From an uncultured Litoreibacter sp. (GTDB taxonomy: Bacteria > Pseudomonadota > Alphaproteobacteria > Rhodobacterales > Rhodobacteraceae): a stretch of 64,000 bases of DNA. The position numbers were made by a program, and so were the translations under genes. Numbering within the stretch: the stretch's first letter is position 1; each line of letters opens with the position of its first letter. The DNA lies in contig CANNGL010000002.1 of NCBI GenBank assembly GCA_947504205.1, positions 1 to 64,000 of the forward strand. Direction: 5' to 3'. Below are positions 44,427-54,631 of this stretch, in pieces. Below the pieces are notes generated by a model. That model saw only the letters and a program-made list of their open reading frames with translations. It was not told where the DNA came from and ran no database searches.

Positions 44427-45218
44427 TCAGGTCGCGGTCAGCTTGCAAACCGTGGGATGGATGCCCCGACGGGTTTGACCAATTTCGAAAAACGAGGTTC
44501 TGAACCCCAACTCGTCGAAGCGCTGCAACTGAAACCACGCGTCTCGTGCAGATTCCAACAATTCCTGATTATCTGCGGTTTCAACTGGCAATGGATTGAA
44601 CCCAACCACAACCGTCTTGCGAGCGATCCGGCAAAACTCACGGATCGTATCCAGCCAGCCATCAGGATCGGAATAGGCCTCGATGGCCTGAAAACAGCAA
44701 ACAACGTCGAAGCTGTCATCATCGAAGGGGTAAGGTCGTTCTCCGCCATCGAACAGGCGGACATCCAGACCCAGGGACTCGATAATCGGCTGATAAGGCC
44801 ACCCCGGCACAACTTTTCCAAGCTTGCCCGTGTGGGACTGGTCGCGCACTTCATCGAGCAACTTGCGATGCCACGGCTTGCGAACGCCCTTATGTTTGAC
44901 TGATGCCCCATCTTCGGCGGTCCAGGCATAGTCGGTGCCCACCACGTTGTGCCCAAAGCTGCGCCAGATCTCCAGCATCGCACCATGCGCTGTTGAGAAT
45001 TCCAGAATATCCAGCGGCTCTTTCACGATCAGCGTTTCTGGAAGGTGGTGATTGATCCGCACCCAAGCCCGTTCGCAGTTATGCTCCCGAACCAGATACT
45101 TCCACATCACATCCTGAATACGGTCCTCTGAGAACTTGCCCAACGTATAGGGCTCGCGGAACTCCGCAGGTATTTCGGGGGTCCAGGACGCCCGGCTCGC
45201 TTGCTCAAATACTCTCAT
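44427..45218 (-). CDS. Class I SAM-dependent methyltransferase
   Basis: 263 residues from MRVFEQASRASW; a longer reading would need a TTG start with an unconserved leader. Motif I is ILEFSTAHGAMLEIW, followed by strand VVGTDY, then YPFDDDSFDVVCCFQAIEAY (motif II) and a motif III region. The N-terminal 80 residues are an extra cap. The substrate is unknown. It stands alone between the DUF1194 gene and the mch operon. Confidence 0.82.
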   Translation of the reverse strand: MRVFEQASRASWTPEIPAEFREPYTLGKFSEDRIQDVMWKYLVREHNCERAWVRINHHLPETLIVKEPLDILEFSTAHGAMLEIWRSFGHNVVGTDYAWTAEDGASVKHKGVRKPWHRKLLDEVRDQSHTGKLGKVVPGWPYQPIIESLGLDVRLFDGGERPYPFDDDSFDVVCCFQAIEAYSDPDGWLDTIREFCRIARKTVVVGFNPLPVETADNQELLESARDAWFQLQRFDELGFRTSFFEIGQTRRGIHPTVCKLTAT

Positions 45219-45343
45219 TACACTTTGGTGCGCCAACCACGGCACAGCCCCCTGATATTGTTTCCAACATGGAAGCAATGCAGGCGATTTAAGTCGATTT
45301 TTTGACCTCAATTTGGGTAGTTTAAGGGTTTTTTCGGTCCGAC

Positions 45344-46378
45344 CTAGGTTGGCATCAGTGCCCAGTAATCAAAGTCCAGAAGAACCCCGTCAGCGTATTT
45401 CCCATCGGAATTGCGCAGCAAAAGCGGCTCGGCCTCTGCTTTTTGGGCGACCAGACGAAGACGAATTGCCGCCATGCCATCACGGCCGATCTCAGCCTTG
45501 TCCAAAACCTCGGACCACGCGCAAACGGTATCACCCGCAACCAACGGCGCGACGTGGCTGCCCGCATTGATACCAAGGATCATCTGCGCATTGGCCAATC
45601 CGTTAAAACTCAGCGCCCGCGCAAGTGAAATGACGTGCCCGCCATAGATCAATCGCGGTGCGCCTGCGCGCGCGGTCGTGTCGAAATGCACTTTTGCCGT
45701 GTTCTGCCATAGCCGTGTGGCCAGCATGTGATCGACCTCTTCGACCGTCACCCGGTCCACATGATCGATCTTTTCGCCCACCGCATAATCGGCCCAGCGA
45801 TGCGGTTCTCCGGATTGAACAAAGTCATATTGGTCGAAATTCAGATCGTCATGCAGCAGCAAATCTTGCGCCGCCACAGCATCCGCCAATTCAGGGATCA
45901 CGGTTGTTGGCGCAGGGCTTGAGGCATCTCGCTTGCGCACCATGACCCATCGCACATAGCTCAGAACATCCTCGCCCAATTGATTGGTGCCCGTCGTGCG
46001 CACCCAAACCACGCCTGTCTTGCCGTTGGAGTTCTCCTTGACGCCGATCACCTCAGAGGCCGACCGGATCGTATCACCCAGAAAAACAGGTCGGATAAAC
46101 CGCCCTTCTGCATAGCCCAGATTGGCCACCGCGTTCAGCGAGATATCGGGCACGGTTTTGCCAAACACCAGGTGAAAGGCGATCAGGTCGTCCATCGGGG
46201 CCTCATGCAGCCCGCAATCCCGTGCAAACTCATCTGATGAGTACAAGGCGTGACGTGCAGGATAGAGCGCATGGTAGATCGCGCGCTCGCCGCCCGACAC
46301 CGTGCGCGGCACCGCATGTTCGATCACATCACCGACGGCATAATCCTCAAAAAAGCGACCCGGATTGGTTTTCGACAT
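45344..46378 (-). CDS. mch: Mesaconyl-CoA hydratase (MaoC-like, tandem hot-dog)
   Basis: 344 residues with two MaoC/hot-dog halves: NPGRFFEDYAVGDVIEHAVPRTVS and, later, WADYAVGEKIDHVDRVTVEEVDHM. The layout matches the mesaconyl-C1-CoA hydratase of the ethylmalonyl-CoA pathway, which interconverts beta-methylmalyl-CoA and mesaconyl-CoA. The start codon directly abuts the DUF1737 stop (TAGATG). The pairing with a CitE-type lyase/thioesterase gene three genes upstream strongly supports the assignment. Confidence 0.9.
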   Translation of the reverse strand: MSKTNPGRFFEDYAVGDVIEHAVPRTVSGGERAIYHALYPARHALYSSDEFARDCGLHEAPMDDLIAFHLVFGKTVPDISLNAVANLGYAEGRFIRPVFLGDTIRSASEVIGVKENSNGKTGVVWVRTTGTNQLGEDVLSYVRWVMVRKRDASSPAPTTVIPELADAVAAQDLLLHDDLNFDQYDFVQSGEPHRWADYAVGEKIDHVDRVTVEEVDHMLATRLWQNTAKVHFDTTARAGAPRLIYGGHVISLARALSFNGLANAQMILGINAGSHVAPLVAGDTVCAWSEVLDKAEIGRDGMAAIRLRLVAQKAEAEPLLLRNSDGKYADGVLLDFDYWALMPT

Positions 46379-46582
46379 CTATTGTGCCCCCAGTTTCATC
46401 TCGGGATCATAGGTGCCATCGACCTCCTTGGTCACCGCCTGTCCGCAGCGCATAACACCGTTTGACGCGTCAAACGCGTAGGTCGGATCACCGTATAATT
46501 CCCAACCTTTGTCCAGCGCCTCTGTGACTTTGTGACAAAAAGCCGATGTGTCATCGTGGGTCAAAAACCGATAGAGCTTCAT
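46379..46582 (-). CDS. DUF1737 domain protein
   Basis: 67 residues, small acidic protein: MKLYRFLTHDDTSAFCHKVTEALDKGWELYGDPTYAFD..., the DUF1737 pattern (tail GW-L-G-P). The ATG overlaps the nnrU stop (TGATG) and the stop abuts the mch ATG, so it is translationally coupled within the mcl2-nnrU-mch operon. Function unknown. Start 46582 is fixed by this coupling. Confidence 0.9.
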   Translation of the reverse strand: MKLYRFLTHDDTSAFCHKVTEALDKGWELYGDPTYAFDASNGVMRCGQAVTKEVDGTYDPEMKLGAQ

Positions 46583-47142
46583 CACACGCCCCCAAACGGA
46601 TTGACGCCCAGCCAGATGTGGATGGCGGCGACAATGGAATACAGAACCAAAGTGATAACCACGAGGGTTATCTCTTTCTTCACCGGGGCTTGCGCCGGAG
46701 CGACCCAGGGACCTTCTGCGGCATTGATCACGCGTGCCACGATAATCGCCCAAATCAGCAATCCGCCGAACAGGATGATCGAGGCCAAATCACCGTTGGC
46801 CAGTAGGTGAGCGACGGCCCATATACCAAAACCGGTGAGCTGCGGATGGCGCAACTTCGTCCCGAGCCAGACCTTCGCAGGCTTCGCAGCCGACGCTCCA
46901 AAACAGTAAAAGGCCAGCAACATCAGAAGGTTATTGAGATGCCCAAAGAACGAAGGGGGCGACCAGACAAAGATGAAATCCGCCTGACGATAGCCCAGAA
47001 CCATCAGCACGATCGCACCGATTAGCAGGACCGTCACCAAACCCTTTCCGGGTTCTCCCAGCCGCGCGCGCGTCGCGGGCGCTATGCGTTTGAACGAATG
47101 TGCAAGAGCCCAAATCAGGACACCCAGAATGAGTAATGTCAT
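46582..47142 (-). CDS. NnrU family membrane protein
   Basis: 186 residues, about five transmembrane helices. KVWLGTKLRHPQLTGFGIWAVAHLLANGDLASIILFGG is the NnrU/isoprenylcysteine-methyltransferase-like core with conserved RHP and HLLANGD. First named for denitrification gene clusters, but here it sits in an ethylmalonyl-CoA operon with no nitrogen-oxide genes in the window. Overlaps mcl2 by 4 bp and DUF1737 by 1 bp. Confidence 0.9.
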   Translation of the reverse strand: MTLLILGVLIWALAHSFKRIAPATRARLGEPGKGLVTVLLIGAIVLMVLGYRQADFIFVWSPPSFFGHLNNLLMLLAFYCFGASAAKPAKVWLGTKLRHPQLTGFGIWAVAHLLANGDLASIILFGGLLIWAIIVARVINAAEGPWVAPAQAPVKKEITLVVITLVLYSIVAAIHIWLGVNPFGGV

Positions 47143-47993
47143 GCTGTTTCCTCGATTTTCGCAATCGCCTCGACTTGAGCAAGCAGGCGTTTGGCAGTTT
47201 CGACGTGCAGGTTTTCGACGATTTTGCCATCGACGACGGCAACGGCTTCCCCTTGAGATATTGCATCATCATAGGCCGCGATCTGACGTCGGGCCAAGTC
47301 TGCCTCGTCGGCACTCGGCGCAAATACGCTGTTGGCGATGGCAATCTGTGCAGGGTGGATCAATGTCTTGCCATCCATTCCAAGGTTGCGACCGTCCAGA
47401 CACTCTTCCGATAGGCCGTCCTCGTCCTTGAACGCGTTGAAAACCCCATCGACACAAACCAGATCATTTGCCCGCGCGGCCAGCAGGCACATCTGCAAGC
47501 TGACCATCATGGCAGACCGGGTGCGAGCGCCCAAGTCCTTGGCCAGATCATTTGTGCCCATCACAAAGCCTTCAATCCCCGGCGCAGCGGCAATCCCAGC
47601 GGCATTCATTATGCCCTGTGGTGTTTCCATCATGGCCCAGATCTTGGTAGGCGCAGTCACAGATTCTGACGCCTTTTCAACATCCTCTGCCGATCCGACC
47701 TTTGGCAGCAAGATCGCGTCCGCGCCGGACTTGGCGAAGGCATCGAGATCAGCGTCATGCCACGGCGTCCCCGCGCCATTGATCCGCACAATCCGGTATC
47801 TCGGGCCAAAATCCTGAGCCTTCAGCGTCTGCACCAGGAGATCCCGCGCCGCCTCTTTTTCTGCAGGGGCTACGGCATCTTCGAGATCGAAAATAATGGC
47901 GTCCACCGGCAGTGATTTCGCCTTCTCCAAAGCCCGCTCTTTTGAGGCTGGAATGTACAACACAGATCGAAATGGTCGCGACGTCTGGCCCAT
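47139..47993 (-). CDS. mcl2: CitE-like protein, probable (3S)-malyl-CoA thioesterase
   Basis: 284 residues of the HpcH/HpaI aldolase (CitE) family: RSVLYIPASKERALEKA near the N-terminus, IIFDLEDAVAP (metal and acid residues), and MMETPQGIMNAAGIA mid-protein. Length and genomic setting (with mch, next to sdh and mdh) match Mcl2, the paralogue of malyl-CoA lyase that hydrolyses (3S)-malyl-CoA to malate in Rhodobacter sphaeroides. Malyl-CoA/beta-methylmalyl-CoA lyase (Mcl1) is the alternative; the shorter length favours Mcl2. Heads the four-gene operon. Confidence 0.82.
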   Translation of the reverse strand: MGQTSRPFRSVLYIPASKERALEKAKSLPVDAIIFDLEDAVAPAEKEAARDLLVQTLKAQDFGPRYRIVRINGAGTPWHDADLDAFAKSGADAILLPKVGSAEDVEKASESVTAPTKIWAMMETPQGIMNAAGIAAAPGIEGFVMGTNDLAKDLGARTRSAMMVSLQMCLLAARANDLVCVDGVFNAFKDEDGLSEECLDGRNLGMDGKTLIHPAQIAIANSVFAPSADEADLARRQIAAYDDAISQGEAVAVVDGKIVENLHVETAKRLLAQVEAIAKIEETA

Positions 47994-48341
47994 CGAATCT
48001 TTCCCTTTTCAACTTACCGCGTTGCTTTTGACCATTATTCCACGAAGAGCAAGTCGGACGCCGCGACGCAGAAAGGAACAGATCGTGAAAATTTTGCGTA
48101 AAACCCGCTGAAAGCGGTCGGTCGATTAACCATATATTCGCGCCTACCGGTGCAGCTTGGCGATACGAGCGCTGACACTCGGCCTATGAACGGGCTGAAA
48201 CCGGGGCGAAAACCCCAGCATCAATCCCGGTCGTCCTGCGCAGATAGAGAAACCACGTGTTCCCAGAATGGGCACGGGTAAGGCCGCCAGAAGGGCGGAT
48301 TGTGGCCCGTGCAGACGGGTCGCACGGGAAAGGTAACAGAT
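47994..48341. other. Divergent intergenic region mcl2 / small secreted protein
   Basis: 348 bp. No open reading frame with a ribosome binding site and no tRNA-like fold seen. It includes GC-rich segments with weak local inverted repeats (GGGGCGAAAACCCC near 48205). Presumably it holds the promoter of mcl2-nnrU-DUF1737-mch. Confidence 0.5.
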
Positions 48342-48662
48342 ATGAAACAAGAACTGTTTGGACTGTCCCTTGGATTTGCAGCACTGCTCTTCGCGACAGA
48401 AATCGCAAGCGCGCAATCCCGAAATCAATGCGCCGAACGCACCATGGTGATTGAACGACTGACCCAGAAATACGGCGAAACGCGTCAATCCATGGGGCTT
48501 GCGGCCAATAACGGCATTGTCGAAATGCATGCCTCCGCCGAAACCGGGTCGTGGACCATAACGGTCACTCACCCCAACGGCATCACATGTCTGGTGGCCG
48601 CCGGCACATCGTTTGAGACGATTGAAGAAGAACTGCCTGCGGCTTTGGGGGCGCCGGCATAA
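48342..48662 (+). CDS. Small secreted hypothetical protein, 106 aa
   Basis: Signal peptide (MKQELFGLSLGFAALLFATEIASA) then CAERTMVIERLTQKYGETRQSMGLAANNGIVEMHASAETGSW, with a second Cys in ITCLVAAG. Two cysteines suggest a disulfide. The pattern recurs in alphaproteobacterial proteins of unknown function. GGAAAGG lies upstream of the ATG. It is convergent with the TauE/SafE gene. Confidence 0.8.
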   Translation: MKQELFGLSLGFAALLFATEIASAQSRNQCAERTMVIERLTQKYGETRQSMGLAANNGIVEMHASAETGSWTITVTHPNGITCLVAAGTSFETIEEELPAALGAPA

Positions 48663-48670
48663 GCCGCGCC

Positions 48671-49420
48671 TTAAGTCAGACCATCAAGCAAAAGCTTTCC
48701 ACCTGCGCCCAGTAAAAGGGCGTAGGTGATCCCGAAAAACAACCATTCCGGCACAATGCGATGGGCCCAGACCCCGACAAAGGCCGCCGCAACAGCCACC
48801 GGAGCAAGGAGCAGGTTGGCGTAAAGCGTTTCAGCTGTGAATATGCCCAAAAAGGCGTAAGGCACCGCCTTGAAGATGTTGATCACCCAAAACACCAGAA
48901 CCGTGGTGGCCTGATAGGTCGTCTTGTCGATCTTCTGGGACAAAAGATGCATGGCGACAGGTGGTCCGCCCGCATGACTGACAAAGCTCGTAAACCCGGC
49001 CACGGCCCCGGTGAAGACCCCGACTTTAGGGCGAAACGGGACGTGGCGATCTGACTTAAGCCGGGTTTTTGCGAGCTGGTAGATTACGAACAAGACCGAA
49101 ATACTGCCAATCAGCACCCGCAGCACATCAGCGCTGGTGATCTGGTAGAAGACCACAGCCACGATGACACCGATCAGCGCGCCCCACATCAGCGCCCGAC
49201 TGTTGGGCCAGTCCCATTTGCGCCAATAGGGTTTGAGATTGGCCACATCGATCAACATCAAAAGCGGCAGCATCAGGCCCAGCGCCTGCTCAGGCTCCAG
49301 CTTCAGAGCGAGAATCGGTGTCGCCACAAAGGCCGCCCCACTGCCAAATCCCCCCTTTGATATCCCCGCGATCATCACCGCAGGCACCGCGAGCGCAAAA
49401 AAGGCCAGATCCATTTCCAT
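48671..49420 (-). CDS. TauE/SafE-type sulfite/anion exporter family permease
   Basis: 249 residues with about eight helices in two repeats. The N-terminal IAGISKGGFGSGAAF and the GVFTGAVAGFTSFVSHAGGPP segment are TauE/SafE signatures. It likely exports sulfite or an organosulfonate-derived anion; the substrate is unproven. The start is uncertain: ATG at 49420 is chosen, but an in-frame TTG at 49456, with GGAGG upstream, would add 12 residues. Confidence 0.9.
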   Translation of the reverse strand: MEMDLAFFALAVPAVMIAGISKGGFGSGAAFVATPILALKLEPEQALGLMLPLLMLIDVANLKPYWRKWDWPNSRALMWGALIGVIVAVVFYQITSADVLRVLIGSISVLFVIYQLAKTRLKSDRHVPFRPKVGVFTGAVAGFTSFVSHAGGPPVAMHLLSQKIDKTTYQATTVLVFWVINIFKAVPYAFLGIFTAETLYANLLLAPVAVAAAFVGVWAHRIVPEWLFFGITYALLLGAGGKLLLDGLT

Positions 49421-49490
49421 AGACGCGAAGCTCTGCAAAAAACCAAAGGGCTTCAAGACTTAAAGAGACCTCCAAACCCTGCTCACCTGA

Positions 49491-50546
<1,056 letters not shown>

Positions 50547-50565
50547 ACCTTATAAAATTCGAACA

Positions 50566-50595
50566 AAAAGGGCGCTCCATCGGGGTGCCCTTTTT
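50566..50595 (+). terminator. mdh terminator
   Basis: Stem AAAAAGGGC/GCCCTTTTT (50566-50574 with 50587-50595) followed by CTATTTT, 19 bp after the mdh stop. Confidence 0.9.
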
Positions 50596-50684
50596 CTATT
50601 TTCCCTCTGAAATACCCAACGCTTGCCCCGTTTTAGACCGATTTGCCCCATCAGAATGAGCCAGATTTGAGTGAGGGTATTTAT

Positions 50685-52016
50685 ATGTCTGATGGCACAT
50701 CTCCACAGGCCGGGCGCGGAGCACGGCTGCAAAACCTGAAATTCATGGCCATCGGCGCGGCAGCGTTGCCCGTACTTTTGTTGCTCGCCCCGTTGGCAAT
50801 GACACGCGCAATCAGAAAGGTGCTCTTTTCGCCAAATCTGAAATCGCTCAGTGAGCCAGAGTTTGCAGATCAAATCACCTATACCACGACAGACGCCTCA
50901 CCGATGCAGGACCGCCATGCCGAGGTGAAAGAACTGGTGGCAGAGCTGGTCGAAGATTGTGATTGGAGCTCTTTGAGCGATCTGATCGAAGAATGGGACC
51001 AGAACCGCACCAAATGCCCGTCGGGCTATGCACTGGCCCCAATCGCAGCCAACCACGTGGTCGCGCTTCTGGCGGGCGACGATGGCCTGGAAGACGAGGA
51101 TTGCCGCCCAATGGCGCAGTCCAAGATCGCCAGCCAATTGGTCGATAAGTTCGAATTTCTCGCAGCCAGCCGTCACGAACGCTACCCGCTTGCCGCTTTG
51201 GCCGTACTTTTGCGCCTGCGTCAGGCGTGGGATCTGCGCGGCGGCGGCTTTGCCGATAGCGTACCCGACGCCGCTTGGCCGCAAATCGACGCCCATTACG
51301 AGAAGGCCGCATGGCTGCTCGACACGCACGATCCGGTCGAGCGGAACTCGCCGCTTCTGGCCGAGGTCCGCTTCGCCCTGTGCGATCACATGGATAGCGA
51401 CGAGGTCGCCTCGAAACTGCATATCTTCTACGATGACTGGGCAGGTCTCGATCTGGCAGACCAGACCTCCAGCGAGCATTACGCCTTCAAGCTGCTGCCC
51501 CGCTGGTACGGCACCTATGATGCACTAGAAGTCGCCGCACGCGCCGCAGCTGGGCGCGCTCAGACACTGATCGGGAACGTGCCTTACGCAGCTTTTTACC
51601 TTGCGACCGCACCACGCGACGATGGTGCTCTGTATCACATGGACATGGACTTATTCGCCGATGGAATGCGCGATCTGATGAAACTGCGCGGTCCCGATCC
51701 AGCCTTTCTGCCTCGCATGATCATGACCGTTCTTGAGCTCGCAAATGACTGCAATCACATCGCTGGTGAACGTCGCATGCCGAAGACGATCCGGGCCACG
51801 ATCAGCGACAAGGAAGCGACTTTGAAAGACCTTGCCCGCGAATTGGCCCGCAAACATCTAACCTCGATACACCCATCAGCATGGCCCTACGGAACCGAAG
51901 GCGCGCTCGATGTGATTTCCGAACTCTTTCAGGACGAGCTGGTTGCCGGTGCGACCTTTGCAATAGATGCGGACGGGCTAAGCGTCACCATGCCGGTTGT
52001 CGAAGAAGCGGCCTGA
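50685..52016 (+). CDS. Orphan membrane-anchored 443-aa protein
   Basis: The first 55 residues contain one transmembrane helix (FMAIGAAALPVLLLLAPLAM); the rest is soluble and helical, rich in Asp/Glu/Leu, without a recognised family. Start at MSDGTS with GAGGGTAT upstream. It occupies its own transcription unit between the mdh and 52067 terminators, inside the TCA cluster. Whether it serves the TCA enzymes is unknown. Confidence 0.8.
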   Translation: MSDGTSPQAGRGARLQNLKFMAIGAAALPVLLLLAPLAMTRAIRKVLFSPNLKSLSEPEFADQITYTTTDASPMQDRHAEVKELVAELVEDCDWSSLSDLIEEWDQNRTKCPSGYALAPIAANHVVALLAGDDGLEDEDCRPMAQSKIASQLVDKFEFLAASRHERYPLAALAVLLRLRQAWDLRGGGFADSVPDAAWPQIDAHYEKAAWLLDTHDPVERNSPLLAEVRFALCDHMDSDEVASKLHIFYDDWAGLDLADQTSSEHYAFKLLPRWYGTYDALEVAARAAAGRAQTLIGNVPYAAFYLATAPRDDGALYHMDMDLFADGMRDLMKLRGPDPAFLPRMIMTVLELANDCNHIAGERRMPKTIRATISDKEATLKDLARELARKHLTSIHPSAWPYGTEGALDVISELFQDELVAGATFAIDADGLSVTMPVVEEAA

Positions 52017-52066
52017 CCCGGTTTTGATCCTGTGACCCGCCAGTGAGGCGAATCGCTATCGCGTAG

Positions 52067-52101
52067 AAAACCCTCGGAAATCTCTATTTCCGAGGGTTTT
52101 T
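52067..52101 (+). terminator. Strong intrinsic terminator before the sucC promoter
   Basis: A perfect 15-bp stem (52067-52081 with 52086-52100), CTCT loop, ending in TTTTT. It insulates the suc operon promoter just downstream. Confidence 0.93.
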
Positions 52102-52107
52102 GAATAT

Positions 52108-52137
52108 TGTGATCACACTAAATTTCATGTGATCACA
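52108..52137. promoter_or_regulatory. Paired TGTGATCACA palindromes upstream of sucC
   Basis: Two identical perfect 10-bp palindromes TGTGATCACA at 52108-52117 and 52128-52137, centres exactly 20 bp apart (two helical turns), 99 bp before the sucC ATG. The pattern is repeated upstream of sdhC. The sequence type resembles GntR-family operators, but the regulator is unidentified. Confidence 0.7.
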
Positions 52138-52235
52138 AATGTCGGAATTCTTGATGTATTCGAAAAAAGTAAGTTTCCTTAGTCCCTCGACAGTGGCTTA
52201 GCTTGCCAGAACAGCATTTTACCGGAGGCCATCCC

Positions 52236-53429
52236 ATGAATATCCACGAATATCAGGCAAAGGCGCTGTTGCGCCAATATGGGGCGCCTGTCTCCGATGG
52301 ACGCGTTGTTCTGCGGGCCGAAGAAGCCAAAACCGCTGCGGGTGAACTTGATGGACCTCTCTGGGTGGTCAAAGCGCAAATTCATGCAGGCGGACGTGGT
52401 AAAGGCACATTCAAGGAAACCGATGCAGGCGAAGCCGGCGGCGTGCGTCTGGCCAAATCTGTCGAGGAAGCCGCGACCGAGGCAAAGAAAATGCTTGGCC
52501 GCACATTGGTGACGAAACAGACCGGAGATAGCGGCAAACAGGTCAACCGCATCTATATCGAAGACGGTGCTGGCATCGAAACCGAGATGTATCTGGCCAT
52601 TCTGGTCGACCGCCAAACCTCCCGCGTATCGTTTGTCTGCTCGACAGAGGGCGGCATGGATATCGAAGAGGTTGCCGAAAAGACCCCTGAGAAAATTCTG
52701 AGCTTCTCCGTGGATCCGGCCACGGGGTACCAAGCCTATCACGGCCGCCGCATCGCATTTAATCTGGGTCTGAGCGGCAAGCAGGTAAAGCAATGCGTCG
52801 GCCTCATGGGCACGCTCTACAAGCTGTTTGTCGAAAAAGACTGCGAGATGCTGGAGATCAATCCGCTGATCGTGACCGACGAGGGCGACCTGAAATGCCT
52901 CGATGCCAAAATGGGCTTCGACAGTAACGCGGTCTATCGCCATGCCGATATCGCAGCCCTGCGCGACGAGACAGAAGAAGACCCCAAGGAATTGGCGGCT
53001 TCAAAATATGACCTCAACTACATCGCCCTCGATGGTGAGATTGGCTGCATGGTCAATGGCGCTGGTCTGGCAATGGCCACCATGGACATCATCAAACTCT
53101 ATGGCTCCGAGCCTGCAAACTTCCTCGACGTCGGCGGTGGCGCCACCAAGGAGAAGGTCACCGAAGCTTTCAAGATCATCACCTCCGACCCGAACGTCAA
53201 AGGCATTCTGGTCAACATTTTCGGCGGCATCATGCGCTGCGACGTGATTGCCGAAGGCGTGGTATCCGCCGTGAAGGAAGTGGGGCTGCAAGTGCCGCTC
53301 GTTGTCCGGCTGGAAGGCACCAATGTCGAAGAAGGCAAGAAGATCATCAATGAAAGCGACGTCGACGTGATCGCCGCGGATGACCTCAAAGACGGGGCCG
53401 AGAAGATTGTGAAAGCTGTTAAGGGGTAA
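52236..53429 (+). CDS. sucC: Succinyl-CoA synthetase beta subunit
   Basis: 397 residues with an ATP-grasp domain: [28 protein letters not shown], and the CoA-ligase C-terminal domain with [15 protein letters not shown]. It forms succinate and ATP or GTP from succinyl-CoA. CGGAGG precedes the ATG. sucD is not adjacent: about 2 kb with four small ORFs intervene. First gene of the suc run. Confidence 0.98.
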   Translation: MNIHEYQAKALLRQYGAPVSDGRVVLRAEEAKTAAGELDGPLWVVKAQIHAGGRGKGTFKETDAGEAGGVRLAKSVEEAATEAKKMLGRTLVTKQTGDSGKQVNRIYIEDGAGIETEMYLAILVDRQTSRVSFVCSTEGGMDIEEVAEKTPEKILSFSVDPATGYQAYHGRRIAFNLGLSGKQVKQCVGLMGTLYKLFVEKDCEMLEINPLIVTDEGDLKCLDAKMGFDSNAVYRHADIAALRDETEEDPKELAASKYDLNYIALDGEIGCMVNGAGLAMATMDIIKLYGSEPANFLDVGGGATKEKVTEAFKIITSDPNVKGILVNIFGGIMRCDVIAEGVVSAVKEVGLQVPLVVRLEGTNVEEGKKIINESDVDVIAADDLKDGAEKIVKAVKG

Positions 53430-53436
53430 GGCAGCC

Positions 53437-53526
53437 ATGTTGGCCTTCACACTGCCAGACATGACTGGCGCAGCGGCTGTGCTGCGCGACAAATCACGGG
53501 GCGGCCACGCCCCGGTCATGTCGTGA
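53437..53526 (+). CDS. Possible 29-codon coupled ORF after sucC
   Basis: Reads [18 protein letters not shown]... for 29 codons, with AAGGGGTAAGG upstream. Its TGA overlaps the GTG start of the next gene (GTGA), the arrangement of translational coupling. The composition is ordinary and no motif is seen. It may be only a coupling ORF or may be chance. Confidence 0.3.
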   Translation: MLAFTLPDMTGAAAVLRDKSRGGHAPVMS

Positions 53527-54086
53527 TCCGCGCAACTCTCATATCGCTTGGTCTTCTGACCAGCCCTCTGGCCGCTCAGCAATCCTATGACTTCGATCGG
53601 CATTTTGCGCTGTTCAATGAGTTCTGCGGAGCTGCGATGAAAGGGCTTGAACCCCTTAAAGCCGTGACACAGGTGCCCGGTCCGTCTGGGGAACGGGTCT
53701 TTGCGGTCTCGCCTGATGGCAATCTGATCACCTACCAGACCGGACGCGATGATTTTCTGATCATTGGATCGTTTCGCTATCAACCGGGTTTCGTAATCCG
53801 GGAATGCATGGTGCAGCAGATCGGCGCCAGCGTTCAAAAGCTGGATGAGATCGAGGCCGAGTTTCTGGCGCGTGCACCATCGGGCGACGGTATAAGCGCA
53901 ACCGGTGGACGCGTCGTCGAAGACATTCCCCCCGTCGGCGCCTTCGCTGTAAGCGGCGGAATGATCACCCGGCCACGCGCCTCCTACGTGATCTACGGCG
54001 CGATGGAACCTCAGGGCACAATCATGCAGTCCCACCTTGCGGATGGCATGTTCACCCTCAACGCCTTCGTGTTGGCCGCCCGATGA
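53523..54086 (+). CDS. Secreted hypothetical protein (sucC-sucD insert 1)
   Basis: 187 residues starting at GTG (53523), signal peptide [18 protein letters not shown], then a mature domain with two cysteines and no known motif. Overlaps the next gene by 4 bp (ATGA). The tight packing implies a genuine translated gene inside the suc operon. Function unknown. Confidence 0.75.
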   Translation: MIRATLISLGLLTSPLAAQQSYDFDRHFALFNEFCGAAMKGLEPLKAVTQVPGPSGERVFAVSPDGNLITYQTGRDDFLIIGSFRYQPGFVIRECMVQQIGASVQKLDEIEAEFLARAPSGDGISATGGRVVEDIPPVGAFAVSGGMITRPRASYVIYGAMEPQGTIMQSHLADGMFTLNAFVLAAR

Positions 54087-54631
54087 TCGGACGCGCTGCA
54101 TATCTCGCCCTCGGGTTTGGCCTTGTGGGGCAAGCGGCGGGCGCGCAGGCGCCACTCGATATGGCGGCTGCCAACATGCAACTCGCAATGCAGATCTGCC
54201 TGCAGAATTACGGCACACCCGATCAGATGGTCCCAAGCTTCAAGCAGGCCGGCTTTACCGAACGGGTCGAGGATTTCGGCGGCGGAAACATCATCCACTG
54301 GATGTCCGACCCTGCCCAGACCACGCTAGTCAATGTTCAGCCCGGTACGGAGCGCAGCTTTTGTGCCGTCAGCACGGAACTGTTCGGCGTCACGGCGGCA
54401 ATTCCCTACACAAAGCAGGTTTTGGGAAACATCTATCAGGGCGAAGTCTTCGAGGGTGGTCTGGAAGGCGGCGCGATTGTCCGCCCCGGCACACCCGCTG
54501 CGAACAATCAGCCCTGTTCGGGCTACAGTTTCATAGCGCCCCGCCGCCCGGTGCAGATCGATATCGGCAATGCCGGTCAGGATCCCCTCTGCATTGAAGA
54601 CGGCACCGTTCAGATCATGATGCGCATGTGA
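54083..54631 (+). CDS. Secreted hypothetical protein (sucC-sucD insert 2)
   Basis: 182 residues with signal peptide MIGRAAYLALGFGLVGQAAG, then a domain with four cysteines (QICLQ, SFCAV, QPCSG, PLCIE). Its NH2 pattern resembles insert 1 (PGFVIRECMV versus MQICLQNYG), so the two may be distant paralogues. The stop overlaps the methyltransferase ATG (TGATG). Function unknown. Confidence 0.75.
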   Translation: MIGRAAYLALGFGLVGQAAGAQAPLDMAAANMQLAMQICLQNYGTPDQMVPSFKQAGFTERVEDFGGGNIIHWMSDPAQTTLVNVQPGTERSFCAVSTELFGVTAAIPYTKQVLGNIYQGEVFEGGLEGGAIVRPGTPAANNQPCSGYSFIAPRRPVQIDIGNAGQDPLCIEDGTVQIMMRM

